The notes under the pieces were generated by a model. It ran no database searches. It was not told the origin of the DNA and saw nothing but the letters and a program-made list of their open reading frames with translations. This document shows, in pieces, positions 21,470-32,190 of a DNA stretch of 64,000 nt. Where the stretch lies: NCBI GenBank assembly GCA_963920635.1, contig OY987307.1, positions 19,979,735 to 20,043,734 on the forward strand, given 5' to 3'. The translations under genes were made by a program, and so were the position numbers. How positions within the stretch are numbered: the first letter of the stretch is position 1; each line of letters starts with the position of its first letter. The DNA comes from Pseudeuparius sepicola. Taxonomy: Eukaryota > Arthropoda > Insecta > Coleoptera > Anthribidae.

Positions 21470-21919
21470 ACAAGACAAGATTTCTAGTCTTGCTAGACCT
21501 AAGGAAACTTGTACCTAAGAAACTGTCGATAGGCACATACCAATAATAATTTTATTTTTATTTTTCAAAGATCTCTATGCTCCAGAAGTGTTGACAGGTT
21601 TTTCTGAAACACCCTGTATATGGCTTCTACTAATGAAACATACCTTTAAAGTTGTGCTATTACTTTTTTTATGAAAACATTTGGAGTATCTAATAACCTA
21701 CTCAAAGATTTGGCAGATAAATTTTACGTTTCGGTATTCTACTTACAGTTTTACAATTTTGAGATTAGTTCGGAGGCATTTTTCGTCGCAACTATATTGG
21801 CCTGAGGCCCCCAGTGACTCATTTTGATTATTTTGTTTTCCCTGTTGGTTCCATAGGTTTTCTAGAGATGCTCTAGAACTTTATGATTTGTGAATCAATC
21901 ATTGACCAAGAATATTCTA
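21470..21919 (+). repeat. Tandem duplication, copy 1, of a dispersed repeat
   Basis: Runs from GTGTTTTACAAGACAAGATT to GACCAAGAATATTCTA and recurs at 22303-22770. Both copies include TTTCTGAAACACCCTGWATA, AAAGATTTGGCAGATAAATT and GGCCTGAGGCCCCCAG. A diverged inverted copy is at 62610-63060. Confidence 0.85.
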
Positions 21920-22300
21920 AAGTCTATCCAAGATACAGCGGCAGTGGATCAAAACATTGGCCACCACGTGACCTATTCTCTTATCGGTCTATCCGTCATA
22001 AAATGTCAAGTGTTTACGCGGCGAGCAGAATGTAGGGCCGGCTCTTCCCTCAGTCGAGTTTCCTGCATATTTTAGATCGGATCGCGAGCAGTATATTCTG
22101 TAAATTTATTTTGCTACTTAATTTAAGAAAATTTATAAAGATCCACGAAAGGTAGAAACCCAATTTTTAGAACTTCTAAAAGAATTAGTTCAGAATTACA
22201 AGCCACTTGGAATCTCATATTAGTCCGACCCTGGTAATCGATCGCAAGGCGGTCATGTGACTTTGTTTATATCCACTGCCGCTGTAACTTGGATAGACTT
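21920..22300. mobile_element. Tc1/mariner-type MITE, 381 bp
   Basis: Terminal inverted repeats of about 30 bp (AAGTCTATCCAAGATACAGC at left; reverse complement, with one difference, at right) are flanked by TA on both sides (21918-21919, 22301-22302). There is no transposase. It lies exactly at the junction of two tandem repeat copies, where removing it restores an uninterrupted TTCTAGTGTTTTAC join. Confidence 0.85.
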
Positions 22301-22302
22301 TA

Positions 22303-22890
22303 GTGTTTTACAAGACAAGATTTCTAGTGTTTCTAGACCTAACTAAACTTGTATCTAAGAAACTGAAGTCGATAGACACATACCAATAATAATTTTATTT
22401 TTAATTTTCAAAGATCTCTATGCTCCAGAAGTATTGACAGGTTTTTCTGAAACACCCTGAATATGGCTTATACTAACGAAACATACCTTTAAAGTTGCTA
22501 TCAGGTTTTTTTTTATGAAAACATTTGAAGTATCTAATAACCTACTCAAAGATTTGGCAGATAAATTTTACGTTTCGGTATTATTCTACTTACAGTTTTT
22601 AGATTAGTTCGGGTTCGGAGGCATTTTTCGTCGCAACTATATTGGCCTGAGGCCCCCAGAGACCCATTTTGATTATTTTTTCTTTGTTTTCCTTGTCGGG
22701 CTTCCATAGATTTTCTAGAGATGCTCTAGAACTTTATGATTTGTGAATCAATCATTGACCAAGAATATTCTAGAATATACTCCAATCCTCCATTTGAGTG
22801 TATAAGCCCTGAGAAGTGACAGAGTCTAACAGTATATTTATTTGGAGGTTACAATAAAGGTGGTAACCAAGGTAATGAGTTTGGACTGTT
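22303..22890 (+). repeat. Tandem duplication, copy 2, of a dispersed repeat
   Basis: Second copy; it continues past the end of copy 1 through GGTGGTAACCAAGGTAATGA, a part also present inverted near 62620-62650. It therefore shows more of the full repeat. Confidence 0.8.
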
Positions 22891-23195
22891 ATTCTTGGAA
22901 ATCAGGTTGATGCACTTTAAGGTTTTAAAAAGGACAGCCGAAACTATACTACTTGTATTTTAGTAAGTAAGGTACCTAACATTTTATCTTGGATAGATTC
23001 CAAATTCTTTACGGATAGATATTATAGTGGACTGCAAAGTGTTTTTTCTTCGCCACACAGGTTCGTTACTGCACAGGATTGAACAGGAAAAAGTTTTCTC
23101 CTCGATTATTTCGAAAAATATCGTCTTTAAGAATAACTCAAAAAACATGACTAAGTTTGGGAAAAGGGACATGTTTTGATGTTTATATGTCTATA
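22891..23195. other. AT-rich DNA, no gene seen
   Basis: A 62-codon minus frame without features; nothing else was seen. Confidence 0.4.
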
Positions 23196-24370
23196 CAGGG
23201 TGAGTCAGAATGTATAGTAAATACCTTAAAGGGGTGTTCGGCGCAGGTGGTTTTAAGGGAGGTCTTTCATATAAAATTTTTCGATTTGGGCTTTCCTTGC
23301 CAAGTTATTCGGGTCTACAGGGTGAACCAAAAGTATATTTTTTTATTTAGGTATATCTCAATAACGGCGCTACTTAAAAATTTGAAATTTGGAATGTGTT
23401 GTCTACTTACTGGAAGACGCCTTAGGGTAGTTTATTCATTTACACAGTGCCCTAAAGAAGGGTAAAAACTAACAACTCCTATTAATTTTTTTGCTCAAAC
23501 TTGTTTGAGGTTATCTTTTTGGTTCCATCATTTCAGTGTATCTTTTCATTTTGCAACAAAGGTGTAGTCTTGTTTCATAACGATAAAATCAACCGTTTGC
23601 GTTAAAATTGGCAAAACGTGCCCCAAAACACCTGTTAACTTCAACATTCGAAACCTAAAATTTTTACCTACCGCTTTCAAACGTTACACATCGACTGTAC
23701 CATTTAAACTGAGAAAAACATTCCTATAAACAATGTACCAAAACTAATGATTAGCTTTCAAAATGGAAAGGATTGGATTTAACAAAATTTGAAGACCCTA
23801 TTTCAAGACAACCAATGCTGTTTTGACCAATGTCCAATTGGTATTTTTTTCCTTATTTTGAATGTACAGTCGATCTGTAACGTTTGAAAGCGGTATAGGT
23901 AAAAATTTTATGTTTCGAATGTTGAAGTTAACAGGTGTTTTGGGGCACGATTTGCCAATTTCAACGCAAACGGTCGATTTTATCGTTGTGAAACAAGAGC
24001 ACACTTTTGTTGCAAAATGAAAAGATACACTGAAATGATGGACATGCAAGACCAAAAAGATAACCTCAAAAAAGTTTGAGCAAAAGAATTAATAGGGGTT
24101 GTTAGTTTTTACCCTTTTTTAGGACACTGTGTAAATAAATAAACTACCCTAAGGCGCCTTCCAATAAGTAGATAGCACATACCAAATTTCAAATTTTTAA
24201 GTAGCGCCGTTATTGAGATAGAAATAAAAAAATACTTTTGGGTCACCCTGTAGACCCGAATAACTTGGCAAGGAAAGCCCAAATCGAAAAATTTTATATG
24301 AAAGACCCCCCTTAAAACCACCTGCCGAACACCCCTTTAAAGTATTTACTATACAATCTGACTCACCCTG
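23196..24370. mobile_element. Fold-back element, 1.18 kb, TATA|CAGGGTG ends
   Basis: It starts CAGGGTGAGTCAGAATGTAT and ends with the reverse complement (CTGACTCACCCTG). Arms of about 500 bp (to about 23700 and from about 23865) pair through blocks such as GGTGTTCGGC, CGGGTCTACAGGGTGAACC, CTTAGGGTAGTTTATT and TTTTGGGGCACG. A second CAGGGTG sits inside each arm at 23331/24247. The minus and plus frames in the arms (for example 23157-23465 and 24109-24321) mirror one another and are not genes. Confidence 0.88.
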
Positions 24371-24529
24371 TATGATTTCTACATGACTCACCTTCTAACC
24401 TCACGGGGCACACCCATTTGATTTTTTTAAATGGGGCCGTACATCATTGGAAAGTTTTTAGTTAGGTATGCATTGGTATAAAAAAAACTTTGATGAAAAA
24501 ATGAATGTTTTTTGGCTTCGCTGTATGTT

Positions 24530-25060
24530 TGTTTCCACTTTGTTGGAAATAGTTCTCGCATTCCTGTCTTTCAAGACTGAGGATTGCCTTTTGACATCAC
24601 AATTGTAACTCAACACTCAACCTACATGATGCTCTAGCGTCGCAATGTCTTTGGAACAAATGTGTCAAATATATTATTGGTTCGCCACGTGGGGTAGCTC
24701 ACTGCCTAATTCACGACGTTGCCAGAGTGTTGGAGAAGACTTACCTACTAGTGTGTCCCATCAAATCAAAAGAGTGAATTGGAAAGTATTTTAGTGTGTG
24801 TGTCGCTAATGGAAACCAATGATTTTTTAAGTATTTTAAGTTTTGCTTGCCTCATGATTCTCTCTTAGGACCACCGATTGCAGTGATTGAAATTGGTAAG
24901 AACGGGCTGAAGAGTCTTTCAAGGCTGATGATTGTCTTTTCAGATCACCTATAATAATATATTCTATTAATGCACCGACATCACACTATCTTTGGAGCAA
25001 ACATGTCAAATATTGTAGGCGCTGTATGGAGTAGCACTGGTGAGGACTAGGTACGTCAGA
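24530..25060 (+). repeat. Two diverged direct copies of a 200-bp sequence
   Basis: About 24535-24745 and 24870-25060 share TCTTTCAAGRCTGAKGATTG, CTTTTSAGATCAC/GACATCAC, TCTTTGGARCAAA and TGTCAAATAT in the same order. An old local duplication with no coding signal. Confidence 0.5.
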
Positions 25061-25339
25061 GTCGAGTATGCCCTTCAAAGTAATAATTTAAAAGAAGTTT
25101 GAGTTTTAGTTTCAGTCGATTACTAATATTTGAAGGGTGTTGCTTAAGGCAACAAAAGAACGAAGTCCTAAAGCTTATATCTTCCTTGCTTTGCTTGCCT
25201 CTTACCTGCTGATTATGTTTTTACTTAGATAACCGTTGCCTGCCATCCTGACCTATAACAAATATCAGCATAAACGGAGTGAAGTTAGTGCAATTGATAA
25301 CAATACTTAGATTACCTGTACTGTACTGTACCTGTACTG

Positions 25340-26540
25340 TGAATACCATTAATTTTGACCGTTATTGTCAATGACGTCAGAACCTATAGACAGGTTTGTT
25401 TTGATAAACGGTTGACGCCCGGAACTAATCACAATCTAAGCGCTCCATTAAATTATTCCGAAAATGTCGCGAGATTGTCAGAAATTGCCCCTTTTTGTCG
25501 AGCCGTAGCGAACTTATTTCGACTCTGGGCTCGGACGCTGGCATCGTTAGACCATCCCCCGAGTCTTCAGGTGAGGTTCCGATGCTTCCGGCGCCCCCAA
25601 ACAAGAAAAAACATGCGGTATCTAAGTGTGATTCTGAAGGAACTATAACCGGGAATCACCGGGTGTATAGTTGGTTGATGGTTGACTTTCTGTCTTTGTT
25701 TGTGGCATGTTTTTAGAGTAGTATGGGGCACCACGTCTATAGGTTTTGACGTCATTGGTTATTGTGGCCCAGGGGGGCACAATAATGATCAACAATGGAA
25801 ATTGCATTGTTGACTATTGTGACTTGTGACGCAGGGATCAAGACTCGTGGTAATCACTTACTGATGCTCCAGTGAGAGAGTAATAGTGGGGAACGTCATG
25901 AAGTTCCTAGTACTGAAGAGGACTATCATAGACATCATAGAGGAGATGTGAGATGTTGCCAGAGCGGTGTGTAAGCCAAGTGTGCCCCTGCAAAGCAACA
26001 GTCCGCAAATGTTTGACTTTGCGTCGCGCGCGAGCGTCGCCAACGGCAACGACGGGTCCATCGAAGTCGTACGGCTCGTCTTCCTCGTCTCTCTTGCCCC
26101 ACGATTCCCATCTTCTCCGGTGCCCGCCGAGCCGACCCGACCGGCGCGAGGTAGACGCGGCCGGGGGACCGGGCGAAGCGCCTCGAAAAACGACCACGAC
26201 CGCACGGAGAGGAGCGGAGTGCCGCCGCGCCAGCGGAGTTATGATAATGGGACAGGGGGCGGGCCCGAACGGTTAAAACAAATGCCAGACGGCGCCACCA
26301 CGGCCTCCCGAGATAAATGATCGGCCGGGGAAGAAGAGGTGGACGCGGCCAGCTACGTTTTCGGGCGCGTAATTTATCGATGGGAGCCGGCGCCCACCCG
26401 ATCTCTATTAGCCCCGGCGACTCGCCCGCCCTCCGGCGGGATTACGCGGTGTTTATTAATCGGCGGGGAAGACGCGGGAGAAGTGTGCGGTGTACGGGGG
26501 TTGAGGGTTGAGCATGTGGAGCTAAGAAGGGGACACAAGA
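25340..26540. other. Largest GC/CpG-rich island; possible host exon or promoter
   Basis: About 1.2 kb whose GC and CpG content peaks at 26000-26500 (GTCGCGCGCGAGCGTCGCCA). Frames up to 117 codons are open on both strands, as expected for this composition. On the minus strand the 25907-26197 frame has an acidic stretch (KRDEEDEPYDFDGP) upstream of an AG/GGGCAC junction, which could be an exon. No family could be assigned. It is the best place in the window to look for a host 5' exon or promoter. Confidence 0.35.
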
Positions 26541-26559
26541 CACCCCCTCAAGCTTAAGT

Positions 26560-27185
26560 TAGAGTGGATATTCGCCCATAGGTGTTCTCATTATGGTTCC
26601 TGAGTTGAAGTACAACAAACTTTGCGTCAAACCAAGATGCAGCCAAGTCCATTATCTTACGAGTCTGTGTTTTATCGATATTTATGGCGATTGTGGTGTC
26701 GTCTGCAAAATCATTTACATACAATATATCAGAAGGATCGATGGGCCCAATATGCTTCCCTGAGGAACTCCAAATGACACCCACTCTGGTCATCATGCAG
26801 GAAAACCGACTGGCATCTGTTTGAAGGGTGCGATGTAGTCAGCCTGAGACCACTACCTCGAATGACGTAATATTCAAGTTTTGTAATTCCTGTGGTACAC
26901 AGTTGATGGGTTTACTTGGATCCAAGAACACAGCTAAAGTTGGTTTCTTGTTCTCAAAGCTTTTATTTATAAAATTGTCAAGCCCAGCACAGCATCAGAG
27001 GTAGATCTATCCGTCCACAACCCAAATTGACTCAAAAGAGATACGGATAACTGCGAACAGACCGAACAGCCATGACCTTTTTGACTACCTTCGACGATAT
27101 TGATGGCAGGAGAGCTATATTAGTTCTATAGTAAGAAGTATTGAAGTCTCCTTCTTTTACGAGCGCACTAACTTTGAAAACCTTC
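26560..27185 (-). pseudogene. Non-LTR reverse transcriptase relic
   Basis: Read on the minus strand from 27185 down: ALVKEGDFNTSYYRTNIALL, LPSIS-KVVKKVM, RSTSDAVLGLDNFINKSFEN, AVFLDPSKPINCV (motif A, catalytic Asp present in FLD), VSFGVPQGSILGP and then YVNDFADDTT with KTQTRKIMDLAASWFDAK. These are the ordered boxes of a Jockey/CR1-type non-LTR RT. Frame changes, in-frame stops and an internal loss between GSILGP and YVND make it a pseudogene. The 80-codon frame at 26554-26796 is its best-preserved piece. Endonuclease and 3' end are not recognisable. Confidence 0.85.
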
Positions 27186-28033
27186 AATTTGTCTTTCAAG
27201 ATCAAATTCACAATGGGAGTTATGGGGCGAACAAGAGCGTAGATACTTATGTTTTCTTAAGTGCTTGTAAATATCTGCTGAATCGGAGTTTAAAAACCAT
27301 TATAGAATTTAGAAAATATACGAATTATTAAAAAGGACTTCAGTGCCTGGGGCAATATAAACTCTCGGTTAGATTTTTAGAAATGTTTCACAAAGTTGCA
27401 AATTGGAAAACATGAGAAATTACCTAAATCCTTCTTAAAATGTATTCAGAAGGTTTTGTGCAAAGCTGCTCTTTTTTATTTAACGCGAAATGAATTTGTG
27501 TTGTTTTCTTGAAAAATCTTATTTTTTATGTTGGCTAATGAAACAAGTCCTTCTACGAGTAATGTCGTAAATTAAAAAAAATGGCCCTTCAAAACACTAT
27601 ACAGGGTGTTCCGGTTTTGTTTAGGAGAAACTTTCTCAGGTGATAGAAAAGGGCTTTTTTAGGTGCCTTGCTCATATAAAAATAGGTCATAAATTCTTGG
27701 TTTTTTAATTTATAAACTGTTATATTCAGACCAAATTTATATAATACCAAAATTCTAAATAAACCAAGATTCTAAATTAACCAGTGGCAGAGATATGGGT
27801 AATCGCTTACCACTAATTAGATAAAACGTTTAGTACAGCTCTGAACAGAATGAAGAGAAATATCATTTTTGGGCAGAGAATTCAGTTTCCAACAAAAAGT
27901 GCCTCTTGATATTTTTCGTATCTGTCACCGGTTCGCCACAATTTTTAAATAATTTTGCCTAAAGTTTGACCAAAAACGGATAAATGTGTTTTTTGCCTAG
28001 CAAATTACTCGTTTTTTCTGAAAATAGTTATTT
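27186..28033. other. AT-rich DNA with one orphan fold-back terminus
   Basis: A TATACAGGGTGTTCCGGTTT terminus at about 27599 has no inverted partner nearby. It may be one end of a truncated element. No gene seen. Confidence 0.45.
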
Positions 28034-28153
28034 ATGTACCAAGGCACTGAAGTTCAACTTTTTATGACTCATGTGGAGTTTAGTTGCTGAGGCCTCTGGC
28101 CGAGGCAAATAAACCACATGAGTCATAAAAAGAACTTCAGTGCCGAGGTACAT
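28034..28153. repeat. Hairpin, about 40-bp arms
   Basis: ATGTACCAAGGCACTGAAGT...GACTCATGTGG (28034-28076) pairs with CCACATGAGTCATAAAAAGA...TACAT (28114-28153) with a few mismatches and a small bulge. The loop has its own GCCTCTGGCCGAGGC hairpin. It has the size and shape of a small-RNA precursor or MITE remnant. Confidence 0.7.
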
Positions 28154-28212
28154 ATTATATTTTTTTTGAAATCGGAAAAAAAATGTTTTATTGGGCAAGA
28201 AAATAATAATAA

Positions 28213-28305
28213 GGGATCACCCGTCCACGAACCGACTACGCGCGGCGTTGCTTGACTTTACCGATCGCTCTACCTAGGACAAGTATAATGATGTACGGCA
28301 CCTTC
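28213..28305 (-). pseudogene. 5S rRNA-derived sequence
   Basis: The minus strand reads GATCGGTAAAGTCAAGCAAC then GCCGCGCGTAGTCGGTTCGT, then GGACGGGTGATCCC. This follows animal 5S rRNA (GATCACCGAAGTTAAGCAAC, GTCGGGCGCGGTTAGTACTTGG, ATGGGTGACCG) position by position with scattered changes. The upstream stretch (CCGTACATCATTATAC) resembles the 5S 5' half more weakly. The region after the 3' end (TTATTATTATTTTCTTGCCC) is AT-rich. It is either a 5S pseudogene or the head of a 5S-derived (SINE3-type) retroposon. Confidence 0.55.
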
Positions 28306-28729
28306 TGACAGAAAAACCAAACTGCTGCTTCTTGTGCAGCCTACACAACAAATCTATTGATTTTCAAATTTACTAAAATATGTATACTGAAGGATTGCGC
28401 TTCTATAGGAAACAATTTCGCAATGTGTACGAAAAGTTAAATCAGCCTTTATCGGCCCGGTTTTGAATATTTGGTCACTTTTGACGGGCGATTTCTCCGC
28501 GTCTGACGTTTGATGTTTACATCTCGCCAAGGCCTACTTATTGAAAAAATCGTACAATAATGGGCTACATTATTGTACGATTTCTGTGCTTTTAATGACG
28601 ATTTTGGGACATTTTAATGCCGATTTCAAGAAAAAGTATTTATTGCTGTGTAAAACATATGGAGCAATTTAAATTCTGATTCGCAACTGAAGTCACAAGA
28701 TGCGCAATGACATACCGTGGGTAAGTGTA
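28306..28729. other. Unassigned DNA
   Basis: No coding signal. A short TCGTACAATAATGG / CATTATTGTACGATT hairpin lies at about 28548-28582. Confidence 0.45.
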
Positions 28730-29070
28730 TCGTGGACGGACCCGCGGGTTTTTCGCCGGCCCGGCAATTCAGCGCAGGGCCCCGCGGGCGACCGTTAACT
28801 TAAATAAAATCAACGCCGAATCTCGTAAATTCTAATTTAATACACGGGCCAGGGCCGCACAGAGAGGCGCCACGGATCCCCGCCCCACCCATATTCCGGT
28901 TTACGATGTTTCGGCACCGAATTATCGTCCGGGCGGGGATTATTGGCGTTTACGACGCGACCTGAAGTAGGTACGACGGATCGCGGCGAAACGATAGACC
29001 CGGCGTTGCTCACGGCATATCTTTTTTTAAATTCGCATTGGATGCAACACTGAAAAAAGAGGTCCAAGTG
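28730..29070. other. GC/CpG-rich island
   Basis: GC-rich (GGCCCCGCGGGCGACCGTTA) with interspersed TTAATTTAAT- and AATTATCG-type homeodomain sites. The 78-codon minus frame has no domain. Candidate regulatory DNA. Confidence 0.35.
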
Positions 29071-29503
29071 CACATTGTACTTGACACTATTTTAATTACA
29101 ACAGGTAAGGTTTTTTTACTGCCATATGGTGATGCGGCTTGTTGTTAATAAAAGCTTTTACTTGGAACGTAGTTTCATATGTCAGTAACGGATTGACTTG
29201 CTATAAATAAAAATATCCTAAAAAACTATGTAGCATTAATAGCAAATAATAGAAATATTAACTGTTGGTGTCGTTATATTTGTGCAGAACAGTGCAAAAA
29301 AAATAGTAACAAGCTAATAAATACAAATATGGCATTAAGTTGTCACTATTAATAAGTCACTTACTCTAAATGCTAGAGAACTTGCGAAGAACTCCGAGTT
29401 AGGCCGAAGGTTGTCGAAAGGCGCAGACGTACCCGCGCGGGGGAGCGTCGTCACAGTCCCGTAGTTAATGCCAAAGCGTGAAGGTGTGTCAAGTCATGGA
29501 ATG

Positions 29504-29882
29504 CAGGGTGTTATTGAAATACTGTTAATACTGTAACAAACTTTGACAAGTGGTAGAACTGCCAATTTTTTTTAAGTTTCTATATAAACATACTTCTTAA
29601 AATGCTTTCCAAGAAAGATAAAGAGCATTGAATTGTTCGCAAAATAAGGCAGCAAAGAACTACACATAATATGTGTAGTTTTTTTTTTCACATATTATGT
29701 GACCCTATACTGTCATTATTAGGTATATCAGAAATACTATTTATAATAACTTTATTTTTGCCAATCATTCAACGCCCTGTATCTTTCTTGGAAAGCATTT
29801 TACGGGTATGTTTAGGAACTTTTTAAATTTTTGGTTAGTTCTACCACCATGTCAAAGTTTCTTACAGAATTTCAATACCCTG
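29504..29882. mobile_element. Small fold-back element, CAGGGTG ends
   Basis: Starts CAGGGTGTTATTGAAAT and ends ATTTCAATACCCTG. Arms of about 120 bp share CTTTGACAAGTGGTAGAAC, CATACTTCTTAAAATGCTTTCC / GGAAAGCATTTTACGGGTATG and related blocks. A small CTACACATAATATGTGTAG palindrome lies at the centre. Confidence 0.75.
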
Positions 29883-30399
29883 TTTCAAGTAATGCATTTA
29901 ATTGTAACAACTAATACTGTGAGAATGTGATATATTTAATTATAGCAGTTAAACCCACCTTTTGTCATAAAAGTTTCCATTGATAGAGGAAAACAAAATT
30001 CATATTAATATAAAAAACCTGAACACTTGGTACAAGTTACTATCATTTGTTACGATTAACTGGTTCAATAGACCCAATTAACCAAGTCAACTGTCACCAA
30101 TAAAATGGCACTTACAGGAATCAGAAGGTGGTGCTTTTGTTAAATACTGGGCACATTTACTATAAATAACTGGTGTACTACTGGAAATTACACTTTGGTA
30201 TTTGGGCCAACTACCACAATTTAGCAAGAAAATTTACTTATTACAAGTGTTCGGTTCCAAGTTACTCATTTTACTAAGAACAAATACATGGTTCATTTCT
30301 CCTCTATTTAGCTTGCCATTTTAATTGTGGCATTTAAAATTTTAATTGCCAGAAGTAAACTGTTTTCTCCGTGAAGGGATGGTAATAGTATATAGACGG
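29883..30399. other. AT-rich DNA, no gene seen
   Basis: No supported signal beyond AT-rich low complexity. Confidence 0.4.
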
Positions 30400-30591
30400 A
30401 GAGCTGGCTACGTAGGAGTAGGGGTCACTGGGTAAAGTGGGAATTTGATCATTTATAGGTTCCTTTGTTACTGACATAGCGAAAAAAATTGCATGTTTAA
30501 CCCCCTAAACTACTTTACCGAGTGACCCCTACTCCTACGTAGCCAGCTCTTGGACTAATAGCGTTGAGTGATATTCCCTCACTCAACGCTA
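30400..30591. repeat. Hairpin with 39-bp arms plus a second 12-bp hairpin
   Basis: AGAGCTGGCTACGTAGGAGT... (30400-30438) and its reverse complement (30512-30550) match at 38 of 39 positions around a 73-bp loop. Directly after, TAGCGTTGAGTG (30559-30570) pairs with CACTCAACGCTA (30580-30591). Confidence 0.9.
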
Positions 30592-30673
30592 ATAGTACCT
30601 ATAGCACGGAATGGCATTCATTGGCTGTCAATACTCGCGTGAAATGAACATTCTGTGCGAGTTATATACTATA

Positions 30674-32190
30674 CACTGTGTCCCGGATAAGAATGAACAG
30701 CATGGGGATATTGCAAACGGTGAGAGATAGGGCAACGGTTAAATGGGGAAAAAGTTGCGCAATTTCGGGGTCAATAAAATGGCACAAACAGATTTCTAAT
30801 ATCTTTTTTCGTTTTTGAGTTATTTTGAAAAAAGTAAAATTTTGCGTTTTCGATTTTATTTTTTTCTGAAGTTGTTATCACAGATAGAGAAAAAAGAAAA
30901 GCACTTTCTTATGGCACTTTTCAACGGGCCTGAAGATGGCGTTTCTAGATTTGTTCTACAACGTTTCGTTTTTGAGAAACCATCTTCAACTTATTTTTTT
31001 TAAATACGGACCTGGATTTTTTTTTGCAGATTTTGAAAGCACTTTTCATTGTAAATACCATGATGTATGACAAGAAATATTTTTAAAATATTTTGAGACA
31101 ATTATACTGAAAATTCCTTTTTTCCATTAATTTTTTTTCTATTGCGGACCTGTATTTAATAATAAGAAGTCTAAATATTAATCAGTATTGTCAAAAATTT
31201 AACTTACAACTTATATCTTTCAATTGGAGAACTAAAAAAAGGACGGCACATACGATAATAAAAAATAAATAAAAATCCTCCACCTAGAACGCTTTGAAAC
31301 AACGAAACCAATCCCTTGTCATTTGTCATAACTCCCACTGTATCATTTAGTTAACAATTTATTTCATTACAAATGGAGGGTGCTTTTTCAAATGACGACA
31401 AATTTAACATGTTAGCATGTTATATCTTGTGTCACAGAAATAGTATAGAGGCCGAACGAATGTATTTTTGCAATTAATAAATAGCAAAAGTTATTGATTC
31501 CTTGGCTTAAAGCTTTCTTCTCGCAATTATGAAAAGCGAAGAATTTACTCCAAAACACAATGCGACACTGTTTGCTGTACAACAACAGAGGAAAACACTT
31601 TACCAGACGCAGGGCCGTAAAATTTAAAAATATTAAGTTTTCGAAGTAAAAATAAACTGTAAGTTAAATTGTTGTCAATACTGATTAATATTTAGACTCC
31701 TTATTATTAAATACAGGGCCGCATTAGACAAGAATGAATGGAAAAAAGGAATTTTCAGTATAATTGTCTCAAACCATTTTAAAAATGTTTCGTGTCATAC
31801 ATCATGTTATTTGCAATGAAAAGTGCTTTCAAAACCTACAAAAAAAATCCAGGTCCGTATTTAAAAAAATAAATTTGAAGATGGTTTCTCAAAATCTAAA
31901 CGTTGTAGAACAAATCTAAAAACGCCATCTTAAGGCCCGTTAAAAAGTGCCATAAGAAAGTGTTTTTCTTTTTTCTCTATCTGTGATAACAGCTTCAGAA
32001 AAAAATAAAATCCAAAACGCAAAATTTTACTTTTTTCAAAATAACTCAAAAACGAAAAAAGATATTAAAAATCAGTTTGTGCCATTTTATTGACCTCAAA
32101 ATTGCGCAACTTTTTCCCCATTTAACCGTTGCCCTATCTCTCACCGTTTGCAATATCCCCATGCTGTTCATTCTTATCCGGGACACAGTG
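30674..32190. mobile_element. Fold-back element, 1.52 kb, TATA|CACTGTG ends
   Basis: Starts CACTGTGTCCCGGATAAGAA and ends with the reverse complement, with TATA on both sides. Arms of about 535 bp (to about 31212; from about 31655) are highly similar. Unlike its relatives it has a 440-bp unique centre with a possible transposase N-terminus (31373-31477). Frames in the arms, such as 30815-31003, are not genes. Confidence 0.88.
31373..31477 (+). pseudogene. Helix-turn-helix-like N-terminal fragment of a transposase
   Basis: A 34-codon frame beginning MEGAFSNDDKFNMLACYILC continues with RNSIEAERMYF. The pattern (acidic start, hydrophobic helix, Cys/Arg-Asn, then a second helix with Ala-Glu-Arg-x-Tyr) resembles the insect transposase-associated HTH domain known as DUF4817. 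A downstream frame (about 31510-31620) may be a shifted continuation. It lies at the exact centre of the fold-back element. The family assignment is an inference from a short stretch. Confidence 0.35.

Noticed and set aside
23157..24391. Several 64-102-codon frames on both strands
   Set aside because: They mirror each other in the two arms of the 23196-24370 fold-back element.
25858..26557. Multiple 64-117-codon frames in the CpG island
   Set aside because: Mutually overlapping and compositional; kept only as a possible exon/promoter region.
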